Positions 1-8,527 of a DNA stretch of 64,000 nt are shown one piece after another. The stretch is from contig NZ_CP044535.1 of NCBI RefSeq assembly GCF_008931845.1, positions 372,001-436,000 of the forward strand, written 5' to 3'. This DNA comes from Borrelia maritima. GTDB lineage: Bacteria; Spirochaetota; Spirochaetia; Borreliales; Borreliaceae. A model generated the notes under the pieces. That model did no database searches. It saw only the letters and a list, made by a program, of their open reading frames with translations, and was not told the DNA's origin. The first letter of the stretch is position 1. Every line of letters starts with the position of its first letter. The position numbers and the translations under genes were made by a program.

Positions 1-129
1 AGTCAACCTCACGAACCAGACGTATCGGCTCTTATTAGGCTTTGTGATGTACATAAAATACCACTTGCAACAAACGTAAAAACAGCAGAAATTTTGATAA
101 AAGGACTTGAAAGTTTGGCTTTAAAATAG
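1..129 (+). CDS. mgsA: Methylglyoxal synthase, C-terminal 42 residues (partial)
   Basis: The frame is open from the first base and ends at a TAG at 127-129. The residues PHEPDV, AL.R.C and the run IPLATN are the conserved C-terminal signature of methylglyoxal synthase, the cytosolic enzyme that converts dihydroxyacetone phosphate to methylglyoxal plus phosphate and so bypasses lower glycolysis. The start and the catalytic Asp lie upstream of the window. Downstream is an inverted repeat that probably terminates this gene and the convergent lipoprotein gene. Identification is by motif recognition on a short fragment. Confidence 0.85.
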   Translation, partial: SQPHEPDVSALIRLCDVHKIPLATNVKTAEILIKGLESLALK

Positions 130-152
130 GCTTTAATTTAAAATTAAAGCCT
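128..152. terminator. Bidirectional hairpin between mgsA and la7
   Basis: A perfect 11-bp inverted repeat (AGGCTTTAATT and its complement) with a 3-nt loop starts inside the mgsA stop codon and lies 20 bp beyond the convergent la7 stop. It is A/T-rich at the loop side and lacks a long U-tract, so it may act as a weak terminator or a 3'-end stabiliser for both messages. Confidence 0.6.
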
Positions 153-171
153 AAGAAATTAAAACCATACA

Positions 172-759
172 TTAATTCATTATTATAGGCGAAATTTTTT
201 CAACACCGTCGATAATATAATTAACAGATTCAAGGAAAGTCTTGGCATCCGAATTATTCTCATCAACTGTAATTTCCAATTTTGAATTTTTAATATTAAG
301 ATCTTTAAAAGTACCGATAAGATCACTTCGCGCACCATGCAAATTGCTATTTATAATCTTTTTAAAATCAGAGGTAATGCCAACAAAAATAAAAGCGTCT
401 TTTCCAGCAATACTTATTGGAACTTCTCCTGCATAAATATTGTCATAAGAATAAACTATTAGTTTTGCATTCTCCTTTGAAGGTATTGTTTGAAAGTGCC
501 CATCTTGTTCGGAAAAATAAAAAACCTTTATATTTTCCCCCAAATTTTTTCGATCACTTTTTGAATGAACTACTCCCATAGCATGAAAAACATGACCAAT
601 AGTATGTTCATCTATTTTAGAAGTATCATCAACCTTAGAAGACTGCTCCGCTTCTTGCTCTTCAACGTATTCATTTGAGCTGTCTTTTGAAGTACAAGCA
701 ATTATTAAAAAAAATAAAAATACCATTAAATAGTTTCTCAAAAAACCATTTTTATACAT
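172..759 (-). CDS. la7: LA7 (p22) lipoprotein
   Basis: This 195-residue protein starts with a basic residue and hydrophobic stretch followed by a lipobox (LIIAC, acylated Cys22), then a Ser/Glu/Lys-rich linker typical of spirochaetal lipoproteins. The rest is a small mixed domain without a familiar catalytic motif. I recognise it as LA7/p22 (BB0365 of B31), an immunogenic lipoprotein of Lyme spirochaetes reported to be linked to the inner membrane and to passage through the tick. The start ATG is preceded by GGGAG at good spacing. It is divergent from the aminopeptidase gene and convergent with mgsA, so it is probably monocistronic. Its exact function is not known to me. Confidence 0.9.
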   Translation of the reverse strand: MYKNGFLRNYLMVFLFFLIIACTSKDSSNEYVEEQEAEQSSKVDDTSKIDEHTIGHVFHAMGVVHSKSDRKNLGENIKVFYFSEQDGHFQTIPSKENAKLIVYSYDNIYAGEVPISIAGKDAFIFVGITSDFKKIINSNLHGARSDLIGTFKDLNIKNSKLEITVDENNSDAKTFLESVNYIIDGVEKISPIIMN

Positions 760-883
760 AAAAATTCTCCCTTATTATTTATTAATAATATTAAAATTTA
801 AAGGTAAGTTTACAATAAATAATTTATTTTGTACACACTTTAAAAACAATTAAAATGTTAAAATGAAAGAGGAGGTCTTATAA

Positions 884-2260
884 ATGAAAAAACAAAATCC
901 ATGGATATCTTTAAGTGAAGAAGAAAAAAATCAAATTTTCAATTTTTCAGAAAATTACAAAAAATTTATAAGTAAATTTAAAACAGAAAGGGAAGTTACA
1001 GCCTATGCTCTAGATAAAGCTCAAAAAAAGGGATTTCTTAACGCTGAAGAGAAAGAAAATTTAATGCCAGGCGATAAAATTTTTTACGCTTGCAGAGAAA
1101 AATCTGTTGCTTTTGCTATTATTGGCAAAAATCCTATTGAAAATGGAATGAATTTAATTGTTTCTCACACAGATTCACCAAGACTTGATGCAAAACCTTC
1201 ACCAATCTCTGAAGAAAATGAACTTACATTTCTTAAAACAAATTATTACGGGGGAATTAAAAAATACCAATGGTTATCTACGCCTCTTTCAATAAGAGGT
1301 GTAGTATTCTTAAAAAACGGAGAAAAGGTCGAAATCAATATTGGAGACAACGAGAACGATCCTGTATTTGTAATTCCCGACATTTTGCCCCATCTTGATA
1401 GAAAAATACAAAGAAATAAAAAATCAGATGAAATTGTTGAGGGAGAAAATCTAAAAATTTTAATTGGAAGCCTACCGATTGAAACAAAAGAAAAAGATAA
1501 AGTTAAACTAGCAACTTTGCAGCTAATAAAAGAAAAATACAAAATAGAAGAAGAAGATTTCGTATCATCAGAAATTGAAATAGTACCCGCAGGAACAGCA
1601 AAAGACGTTGGATTTGACAAAGCCTTAATTGGTGCTTACGGACAAGATGACAAAATATGTGTATACACTTCACTAGAATCCATATTTGATCTTGAAGAGA
1701 TTCCAAACAAAACAGCTATTTGCTTCCTTGTAGATAAAGAAGAAATTGGCTCAACAGGTTCAACTGGACTAGACTCAAGATATCTTGAATATTTTGTTTC
1801 TGACATGATCTTTAAAATTAAAAAATCAGAATATAACAATCTTCACGTCCAAAAAGCTTTATGGAATTCAAAAAGCATTTCTGCTGATGTTTGCGCAGCA
1901 ATAAACCCGCTATTTAGCTCAGTTCACGACGAACAAAATGCCCCTAAACTAGGATATGGCATACCCATAATGAAATACACAGGACATGGTGGGAAAAGTA
2001 TGGCAAGTGATGCTGATGCCGAGCTTGTTTCTCATATTAGACAACTATTAAATAAAAACAATATAGCCTGGCAAGTAGCTACACTTGGAAAAGTAGAAGA
2101 AGGGGGAGGAGGTACCGTTGCTAAATTCTTAGCTAGCTATGGAATAAGAACAATAGACATGGGCCCCGCTGTTATAAGCATGCATTCTCCAATGGAAATA
2201 ATTTCTAAATTTGACTTATACAATGCTTACTTAGCGTACAAAGCTTTCTACAAGGAATAA
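884..2260 (+). CDS. M18-family aminopeptidase
   Basis: The 458-residue protein matches the M18 (aspartyl aminopeptidase / aminopeptidase I) family, cytosolic metal-dependent enzymes that remove N-terminal residues from peptides. Visible motifs are SHTDSPRLD with metal ligands His95 and Asp97, the GQDDK segment, the general-base pair in DKEEIGS, the Asp in SADV, and the late histidine in MHSPME. Full length for the family. A GGAGG at 871-875 sits 8 nt before the ATG. In an amino-acid auxotroph such as Borrelia it probably helps recycle imported peptides. It is followed after 10 nt by a small EIIB-like gene, so the two are probably co-transcribed. Confidence 0.9.
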   Translation: MKKQNPWISLSEEEKNQIFNFSENYKKFISKFKTEREVTAYALDKAQKKGFLNAEEKENLMPGDKIFYACREKSVAFAIIGKNPIENGMNLIVSHTDSPRLDAKPSPISEENELTFLKTNYYGGIKKYQWLSTPLSIRGVVFLKNGEKVEINIGDNENDPVFVIPDILPHLDRKIQRNKKSDEIVEGENLKILIGSLPIETKEKDKVKLATLQLIKEKYKIEEEDFVSSEIEIVPAGTAKDVGFDKALIGAYGQDDKICVYTSLESIFDLEEIPNKTAICFLVDKEEIGSTGSTGLDSRYLEYFVSDMIFKIKKSEYNNLHVQKALWNSKSISADVCAAINPLFSSVHDEQNAPKLGYGIPIMKYTGHGGKSMASDADAELVSHIRQLLNKNNIAWQVATLGKVEEGGGGTVAKFLASYGIRTIDMGPAVISMHSPMEIISKFDLYNAYLAYKAFYKE

Positions 2261-2270
2261 AATTGCTGCT

Positions 2271-2552
2271 ATGACAACAGACTTAGAAAAAACAAATAAA
2301 ATCAAAGTAACAGAGCATATTGTAGAATGCTTTGGAGGAATTAAAAATATTAAAAACATAAGTAAAGACATAACAAGAATAAAAATTTTAGTAGACAGCA
2401 ATTCTTTAGTAAAAAGAGATGATTTAACAAAAAATGACAACATAATAGGAACTATTAAATCTAATGAACTTACAGAAATTGTGATGAATTTTGAAATAAT
2501 AGATGATGTTTATAATAAAATTTTATATATGATGAATGATCAAAAACAATAA
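2271..2552 (+). CDS. EIIB-like PTS domain protein lacking the phospho-cysteine
   Basis: This 93-residue protein resembles a stand-alone glucose-type PTS EIIB domain. The FGGIKNI segment and the DITRIKI segment align with FGGxxNI and the CxTRLRV active-site loop of EIIB. The position of the phosphorylated Cys is Asp33, so it cannot take part in ordinary phosphoryl transfer through a cysteine. No EIIC or EIIA partner is adjacent. It follows the aminopeptidase by 10 nt; an AAGGA lies about 15-20 nt before the ATG, slightly far, and an in-frame ATT three codons upstream could be considered. A regulatory or structural role is an inference. Confidence 0.7.
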   Translation: MTTDLEKTNKIKVTEHIVECFGGIKNIKNISKDITRIKILVDSNSLVKRDDLTKNDNIIGTIKSNELTEIVMNFEIIDDVYNKILYMMNDQKQ

Positions 2553-2570
2553 AGCCTCTGCAGGGGCTTT
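2551..2570. terminator. Convergent-gene terminator hairpin
   Basis: The 8-bp arms AAAGCCTC and GGGGCTTT (one G-U type mismatch) flank a TGCA loop and are followed by ATTTTATT on the plus strand. The hairpin overlaps the stop codon of the EIIB-like gene and lies just beyond the gpsA stop, so it can serve both convergent transcripts. Confidence 0.75.
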
Positions 2571-2573
2571 ATT

Positions 2574-3632
2574 TTATTGCCTAATACCTCTCATATAATC
2601 AATAATAGATTCAGGTCCCAATTCTTTATTCAAAATTTTATATATAACGCTTAACAAACTATTAGAATTGAAGTCACGATTTAATTGCTTTAAAAGAGAA
2701 AAAATTGATTTAGCAGCCAAAACTCCCTCTGGCAAATATCCAATTTTTTCAATATTGCTTATCAAATCATCGATACTAAAAAAACTTTTTAAAATGTTTT
2801 TACTAACAATTTCATTACCAAATTGTCTATTTCTTCCAAATATACTTCTACAAGTAACATCTAAATCTCCAGAACCAGATAAAAATAGAAAAGTTTCAAT
2901 ATTTTTTCCCCCAAGTCCAATTGCAATATCCTTCATACTATTTAAGGATAGTGAAAATAAAAATGATTCTGTATTATCACCTATTGAATTAGAGTGATTC
3001 ACTTTGTACGCATCTAAAATTCCAAATGCAATCGCAAATACATTTTTTAAAGCTGCTGCTATTTGCACCCCAAAAACATCGTTGCTATAAAACAAAGAAA
3101 TTGGGGTTTTGTCAAATAAATTAATAAACAAATATGCATTTTCTCTATTATTGCTAGCTGCAACAAGTCCTGTTATCACACCAAGTCCAACTTCCTCGGC
3201 ATGACTTGGACCAACAATATAAGTAATTTCGTTTTTATATCCTTTCAAAACTCTCTCAGCAGATTCAACAACTGTCTGAACTTCCCCATTAAAAGTAATA
3301 AACCCTTTTGTAAGTATTGCTAGCTTTGGCTTTATTTCCAAAGAATGCAAAAATTGATCCAATTTTTTTAAAATATCAACAGTAAAAAGAGAAGGCGTTG
3401 CAATAAAAATATAGTCGGACATCGATACAACTTCAAACAAATCCGAACTTGCAACTAAATTTTTTGGTAATTTAATTCCCTTTAAATATTTAGCATTAAC
3501 ATTGTCGTTATTAATACCATTCTTAACATCTTCTTCAAAAGACCATAAAAAAACATTAAAATCAAATTTATCTGCCAAAGACTTTGCAATAGCTGTCCCC
3601 CAAGCACCCGCTCCTATTACCGATATCTTCAT
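2574..3632 (-). CDS. gpsA: Glycerol-3-phosphate dehydrogenase, NAD(P)-dependent
   Basis: This 352-residue cytosolic enzyme interconverts dihydroxyacetone phosphate and glycerol-3-phosphate, supplying the phospholipid backbone. The N-terminal Rossmann fingerprint GAGAWG is at residues 7-12. Further family marks are the TKGF segment, the GPSHAEEV segment, the catalytic-lysine region ALKNVFA and the SGSGDLDVTC substrate loop followed by GRNRQFG. Length is close to the usual 330-350. The next gene, clpA, lies upstream on the same strand with an 18-nt gap, so gpsA probably ends a transcript that includes clpA. Glycerol metabolism matters for Borrelia in the tick, which is general knowledge rather than something seen here. 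Confidence 0.95.
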   Translation of the reverse strand: MKISVIGAGAWGTAIAKSLADKFDFNVFLWSFEEDVKNGINNDNVNAKYLKGIKLPKNLVASSDLFEVVSMSDYIFIATPSLFTVDILKKLDQFLHSLEIKPKLAILTKGFITFNGEVQTVVESAERVLKGYKNEITYIVGPSHAEEVGLGVITGLVAASNNRENAYLFINLFDKTPISLFYSNDVFGVQIAAALKNVFAIAFGILDAYKVNHSNSIGDNTESFLFSLSLNSMKDIAIGLGGKNIETFLFLSGSGDLDVTCRSIFGRNRQFGNEIVSKNILKSFFSIDDLISNIEKIGYLPEGVLAAKSIFSLLKQLNRDFNSNSLLSVIYKILNKELGPESIIDYMRGIRQ

Positions 3633-3650
3633 AAATACTCCTCTATAACC

Positions 3651-5948
3651 TTATAAAAACTCATATTTTATTGTTTCATCTAAATAGATTCTTATTTTAC
3701 CAGAATTTTCAATTTTCTTAAAAAGAATTTCATCTATTAAAAGCTTTCCCACTTCTTTGAATATAAACTTTTTAACACTTTTTAAGCCATGCCCCTTTCC
3801 ATAGACCTTCCCCCGAATATAATCAATGACACTTTTTTCAAAAAAAACATCAAATTTTCTATCTCGCAAAATACTTGCAAAACGATTAAGCTCATTAAAA
3901 ATTATTTTTTCAAAATCTAACTCATCAACAGGTTTAAATACAAACACATGATCTATTAACTCTAAAAATTCATTGGGAAATCTCTTCTTTAATATAAGAT
4001 TAGAATCATTTTCCCTTGTCATTTTATTATTTTTAAAGCCGATACTATTAAGCTCACTGTTTTCAATATTAATACTTATTACTATTAAACTTTCTGATAA
4101 ACTTACCTGCTTCCCAAGACCATCAAAAAGTTTGCCGGTTTTAAACCCCTCCAAAAAAAAATCTAAAACCCTTTTGCTACATTTATCAAAATTTGATAAG
4201 AAAATAATAGAATTAGAAGATTTATTTAAAAATTTGAAAAATCTGGTAGATTCATAATGTCCATCATTACTTAAAACAGGACCAATTAATCTGTCAAGGG
4301 AATTAAAATCGCCATACTCACCCATATTAAGACTAAATTTTGGAATTTCAAGCTCTTGCGATAAAATGTCCGTCAATTTGCATTTTCCAGCTCCATAAGT
4401 ACCAATAAAGGCAAATATGCCAATAGTGCTTCTATTGACAAGCAAATTAAATTTTAATAGTTTAATATTTAATACCAAATCAAATACTAAACTATCATGT
4501 AAAATAAGTTCTTTTTTTATCCTATTTTCTAAATTAATCAACAACTCACTATCATATTCTTCAAAATTAAAAATATTAGAACCAACAATAGATTTAATCA
4601 GATCACAAACATCATCTTTTGTTATGATCCTTTTTATATTTTCAAGATTAAACTTAGAACCTAGTTCATCTAAAATATCAAAAGCTTTGTCTGGAAGAAA
4701 TCTATCTTTAATATATTTCCCAGACATAACAATGCAAGCTTGTATTGCCTCATCTGTATATTCCACATTATGATATCTTTCATAATCTTTTTTAATCTCC
4801 TGCAAAATATTATAGGTCTCTTCAAAATTAGGCTCTTTAAGCTCTATACTCTGAAACCTTCTCATTAAAGCCTTATCTTTTAAAAAAAATTTTCTATATT
4901 CATATTCTGTAGTAGCCCCAATAAATTTGATTTTCCCCGAAGTAAGAATAGGCTTTAACAAATTAGATATATCCATACTGCCAAACGAAGTAGCCCCTGC
5001 CCCTACTATCATATGTATCTCATCAATAAAAAGCATAACTTTTTTTCTTGAGCTTAAAAAATCCAAAACTTTATTCATTCTACTCTCAAGGTCTCCTCTA
5101 TATTTAGTACCCGAAATAAGCCTACTAATATCAAGAGAATAGATTTCATACCCTATTAAATCCTTTGGAACATTCCCCATTTTGATTTTATATGCAAGGC
5201 CTTGGATTAATACTGTTTTTCCAACACCTGGCTCTCCAAATAGAATAGGATTGCTTTTATGCTTTCTAAGTATTATCTGGATTAAACGAGATAATTCCCG
5301 CCTTCGACCAATTAAAGGATTGTGGTTTAAATCAAGAACATCAATAACATTTGTTAAAAAATTGCCAATAGAATCTTTATTTTCTAAGAAAATATTATTT
5401 TGATCAAACTTATCGCGCTTATTATCAAAAATATGAAAGCCCCCCTTACTTTTTGGTGCATTGTTATGAATATATTTTGCAATTAATTCACTATCATAAC
5501 TTGAATCGGATTTAGTATTTACAGTTAAATAATCATGAACTTCAATAAGTCTGTCAAAAATGGTTAAATTAAACCCTGAGTTAAGCAGTGCATCTAAAAT
5601 ACTGTTTTTTCTTTTTTTTACAAGCACCCACAATAAATCTTTTTCTTGAACCTTATAAGGTTTTTTATAAAAAAAAAGAACGTTGATTATATCATCATAC
5701 AAATAATCCATACTAGAAACATAATCTGGAATATAATTATCTCTTAAGGGTAGTTTGCTAAAAAATTCTTCTAGCTGTTTATTAAGTTTATAAAAGTCAA
5801 TTGTACATAAATTAAGCAGTTCTTTAACTTTATCGTTTTTAATAAGTCCATAAAAAATATGCTCTTCCGTAAAAACAAGATGTTTAGATTCCATGAAAAA
5901 TAAAAACGTATTAAAAAATAAACAATTTAAAGCTCTTCTGTCATACAT
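3651..5948 (-). CDS. clpA: ClpA-type AAA+ unfoldase with a degenerate second ATPase domain
   Basis: The 765-residue protein has a Clp N-domain (about residues 1-150), a first AAA+ domain with intact Walker A GEPGVGKT (238-245), Walker B with Asp309-Glu310, sensor-1 GATT and the arginine-finger region RRFQ, and a second AAA+ domain. In the second domain Walker A reads GTYGAGKC (516-523, Cys for Thr), the Walker B acidic pair is replaced by Ser585-Asn586, the arginine-finger motif FRNR is FLEL, and the sensor-2 GAR motif is lost. The IGF tripeptide (636-638) that docks ClpA/ClpX on ClpP is kept. It probably unfolds substrates for ClpP using the first ring only. The start is uncertain: Met19 is a possible alternative. 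It lies 10 nt downstream of tyrS in the same direction. Confidence 0.88.
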   Translation of the reverse strand: MYDRRALNCLFFNTFLFFMESKHLVFTEEHIFYGLIKNDKVKELLNLCTIDFYKLNKQLEEFFSKLPLRDNYIPDYVSSMDYLYDDIINVLFFYKKPYKVQEKDLLWVLVKKRKNSILDALLNSGFNLTIFDRLIEVHDYLTVNTKSDSSYDSELIAKYIHNNAPKSKGGFHIFDNKRDKFDQNNIFLENKDSIGNFLTNVIDVLDLNHNPLIGRRRELSRLIQIILRKHKSNPILFGEPGVGKTVLIQGLAYKIKMGNVPKDLIGYEIYSLDISRLISGTKYRGDLESRMNKVLDFLSSRKKVMLFIDEIHMIVGAGATSFGSMDISNLLKPILTSGKIKFIGATTEYEYRKFFLKDKALMRRFQSIELKEPNFEETYNILQEIKKDYERYHNVEYTDEAIQACIVMSGKYIKDRFLPDKAFDILDELGSKFNLENIKRIITKDDVCDLIKSIVGSNIFNFEEYDSELLINLENRIKKELILHDSLVFDLVLNIKLLKFNLLVNRSTIGIFAFIGTYGAGKCKLTDILSQELEIPKFSLNMGEYGDFNSLDRLIGPVLSNDGHYESTRFFKFLNKSSNSIIFLSNFDKCSKRVLDFFLEGFKTGKLFDGLGKQVSLSESLIVISINIENSELNSIGFKNNKMTRENDSNLILKKRFPNEFLELIDHVFVFKPVDELDFEKIIFNELNRFASILRDRKFDVFFEKSVIDYIRGKVYGKGHGLKSVKKFIFKEVGKLLIDEILFKKIENSGKIRIYLDETIKYEFL

Positions 5949-5958
5949 TCAAAATCAA

Positions 5959-7176
5959 TTATAAAACAATTCGTAAAAATTTTTTTTTACCTATTCTTAA
6001 TTCAATTTCATTGTTATTAAAATCCTCTCTGGTAAGAAAGTGGTTCTGGTTTTCTATCCTTTTGCCATTTATATACACCCCCCCAGAATTAATCAACCTT
6101 CTACCTTCGGATTTGCTAGGCACAATCTTTGAATCCAACATTAAATTAATCAATGATACCTCTTCTTCTAAGCTAGAAAAACTAAATTTAAAAAATGGAA
6201 TATTACTTCTATCTCCGCTCCCCTTAAATGCAGCAAAGGATGCTTCTTGAACTTTTAAGGCTTCTTCTTCCCCGTGAACAATTTTAGTTATCTCAAAAGC
6301 TAAAATCTCTTTAGCTTTATTTAAAGAATTCCCCCTAAAATTTGAAATTAATTCAATCTCTTCTTCTTCTAAAAAAGTAAAAAGGTATAAAAAGGTTTTC
6401 ACATCAGAATCTGGAGTGTTTCTAAAATACTGATAAAAATCATAAATACTGTAAAGAGCAGAATCAAGATAAACAGCGCCTTTTTCTGATTTGCCCATCT
6501 TTTTCCCATCACTCCTTGTAATTAATGGAAACGTAAGTCCAAAAGCTTCTTTCCCCAATTTTCTTCTAATTAAATCAACACCTGAGATAATATTTCCCCA
6601 TTGATCATCACCACCAATTTGAAGTCGACAATTTTTTATTTTATTAAGCATGTAATAATCGTAAGACTGCAAAAGCTGATAATTAAATTCAATAAATGAA
6701 AGTCCAAAATCTAGCCTTCTTTTATAAGTTTCAAAGCTTAACATACGATTAACAGAAAAATGTATACCAATATCTCTTAAAAATTCAATATAATTGAGAT
6801 TATCTAGCCAAATTGAATTATGAATAAAGCATTCTGAATCAAACTTAGTTATTTTTTGAAGCTGATTTTTTATAGACAAAGTATTATTCTTAATCTCTCC
6901 TAAAGACAACATCTTTCTCATTTCACTTTTTCCAGAAGGATCACCTATTTTTGATGTAGAATCTCCAATCAAAACAATTGGTATGTGCCCGTATTCTCTG
7001 AGATGCATCATCGCTAAAAAAGGAATCAAATGTCCAATATGAAGAGAACTAGATGTTGCATCAATTCCTGCATAAAAAACTATTTTTTCTCTATCCATTA
7101 AACCGCTTAAAACTTCTAAAGATGTACATTGTTTTAAAAATCCGCGTTTATGTAAAAGATTTAAAACAAGATTCAT
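5959..7176 (-). CDS. tyrS: Tyrosyl-tRNA synthetase
   Basis: This class I synthetase of 405 residues charges tRNA-Tyr. The HIGH signature is at residues 46-49 and the KMSKS loop appears as KMGKS at 226-230. Between them are the tyrosine-site elements YQLLQSYD and GGDDQWGN. A C-terminal S4-like RNA-binding domain covers roughly 340-400 (SEGRRLI and GGVYING). Its ATG overlaps the glyS stop by 4 nt (ATGA), so the two are translationally coupled. A run of nine A residues on the coding strand near the 3' end falls in GKKKF and could be slippery, but the frame is intact. Confidence 0.96.
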   Translation of the reverse strand: MNLVLNLLHKRGFLKQCTSLEVLSGLMDREKIVFYAGIDATSSSLHIGHLIPFLAMMHLREYGHIPIVLIGDSTSKIGDPSGKSEMRKMLSLGEIKNNTLSIKNQLQKITKFDSECFIHNSIWLDNLNYIEFLRDIGIHFSVNRMLSFETYKRRLDFGLSFIEFNYQLLQSYDYYMLNKIKNCRLQIGGDDQWGNIISGVDLIRRKLGKEAFGLTFPLITRSDGKKMGKSEKGAVYLDSALYSIYDFYQYFRNTPDSDVKTFLYLFTFLEEEEIELISNFRGNSLNKAKEILAFEITKIVHGEEEALKVQEASFAAFKGSGDRSNIPFFKFSFSSLEEEVSLINLMLDSKIVPSKSEGRRLINSGGVYINGKRIENQNHFLTREDFNNNEIELRIGKKKFLRIVL

Positions 7177-8510
7177 TTATTAAAATCCTCTTTGTAATTC
7201 AAAATCTCTGTTTTAATGTACGAATATAAATCATTAATAGAAATTCTCCTCTGAGTCATATTATTTCTTTCCCTAACAGTAACTGTTTCATCCTCAATAG
7301 TGCTGTAATCTACTGTTACACAATAAGGAGTTCCTATTTCGTCTTGACGTCTATATCTTTTACCTATTGTTCCGCTGTCATCATAAAATATATGAAAATC
7401 GTCGCAAAGCTCCATATAAATCCTTCTAGCAATCTCAACAAGCTCAACTTTTTTAACAAGAGGAAATATAGCAATCTTATAAGGAGCCAACTTGGGATGC
7501 AAACGAAGAACAATACGTTTATCTCCATCTAAAAGCTCTTCCTCAGAATAAGCATCACAAAGAGTCATTAAAACAGACCTTGTAAGCCCAGAAGAAGTTT
7601 CAATAACACAAGGTACATATCTCTCTTTTGTCAACAAGTCATGATACTCAAATAGTTTAGGCTTGTTGGAGAATTTAGCGTGCTTAGTTAAATCATAATT
7701 ACCCCTGTTGTGAATGCCTTCTACTTCTTGAAATCCAAACGGAAATTCATACTCAATATCAAATGCAGCTTTTGCATAATGAGCAAGTTCTGTTGAGTCA
7801 TGAGCTTTCAATCTTAATCTATCAGGCCTAATTTTAAGAGTTTCTACAAAGAAATTCATTCTATTTTGCTGCCAATAATAAAACCATTCATCTATTTGCT
7901 TGGGATGAACAAAAAACTGCATCTCCATTTGCTCAAACTCACAAGTTCTAAATATAAAATTTTTAGTAACTATCTCATTTCTAAAAGCTTTACCTACCTG
8001 AGCAATCCCAAAAGGAATCTTAAGTCTTGAAGAATCTAAAACATTCCTAAAATTAACAAAAATTCCTTGTGCTGTCTCAGGTCTCAAATAAATCTCACTT
8101 GAACTGTCCTCTACAACTCCAATATGAGTCTTAAACATTAAATTAAAACTTCTTGGAGAAGTAAAATTATTCCCAACTTTGCAATTTGGACAATTTTCTG
8201 ATAAATCAATAAAATCGGCTCTAAATCTACTTTTACAATCTTTGCAATCAACCATAGAATCCGAAAAACCATCAATATGCCCGGATGCTCTCCAAATTTC
8301 GGGGCGCATAAAAATAGCACTATCCAACCCTACAATATTTTCATGCAGGTACACCATACTCTTCCACCACTCTTTTTTTATATTTTTTTTAAGCTCAACG
8401 CCCAAAGGACCATAATCCCAAGCTCCCGAAAGACCTCCATAAACTTCTGAAGACTGAAATACAAACCCTTTTCTTTTTGCAAGAGAAATAATATCTTCCA
8501 TTCTAACCAT
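7173..8510 (-). CDS. glyS: Glycyl-tRNA synthetase, alpha2 (eukaryote/archaea-like) type
   Basis: A 445-residue class II synthetase of the single-chain dimeric type, not the alpha2-beta2 form of many bacteria. The N-terminus carries KRKGFVFQSSEVYGG and the GAWDYGPLG motif. A zinc-binding set of cysteines is visible at 89, 92, 107 and 110. Motif 2 lies in RNEIVT, with class II motif 3 near the end of the catalytic domain (SSGLTRSVL), followed by an anticodon-binding domain (LHPKLAPYKIAIFPL). Met1 and Met4 are both possible starts. It lies between gltX (17-nt gap) and tyrS (4-nt overlap), forming a three-synthetase run. Confidence 0.95.
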   Translation of the reverse strand: MVRMEDIISLAKRKGFVFQSSEVYGGLSGAWDYGPLGVELKKNIKKEWWKSMVYLHENIVGLDSAIFMRPEIWRASGHIDGFSDSMVDCKDCKSRFRADFIDLSENCPNCKVGNNFTSPRSFNLMFKTHIGVVEDSSSEIYLRPETAQGIFVNFRNVLDSSRLKIPFGIAQVGKAFRNEIVTKNFIFRTCEFEQMEMQFFVHPKQIDEWFYYWQQNRMNFFVETLKIRPDRLRLKAHDSTELAHYAKAAFDIEYEFPFGFQEVEGIHNRGNYDLTKHAKFSNKPKLFEYHDLLTKERYVPCVIETSSGLTRSVLMTLCDAYSEEELLDGDKRIVLRLHPKLAPYKIAIFPLVKKVELVEIARRIYMELCDDFHIFYDDSGTIGKRYRRQDEIGTPYCVTVDYSTIEDETVTVRERNNMTQRRISINDLYSYIKTEILNYKEDFNK

Positions 8511-8527
8511 AAAAATATCCTTAATAC

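Noticed and set aside
1246..1839. Several minus-strand open frames inside the aminopeptidase gene
   Set aside because: They are shadows of the coding frame in A/T-rich DNA; no ribosome sites or family matches.
5983..5993. Nine-base homopolymer near the tyrS 3' end as a phase-variation site
   Set aside because: The frame is intact and slippage would change only the last few residues of an essential synthetase; runs of this size are common in this genome.
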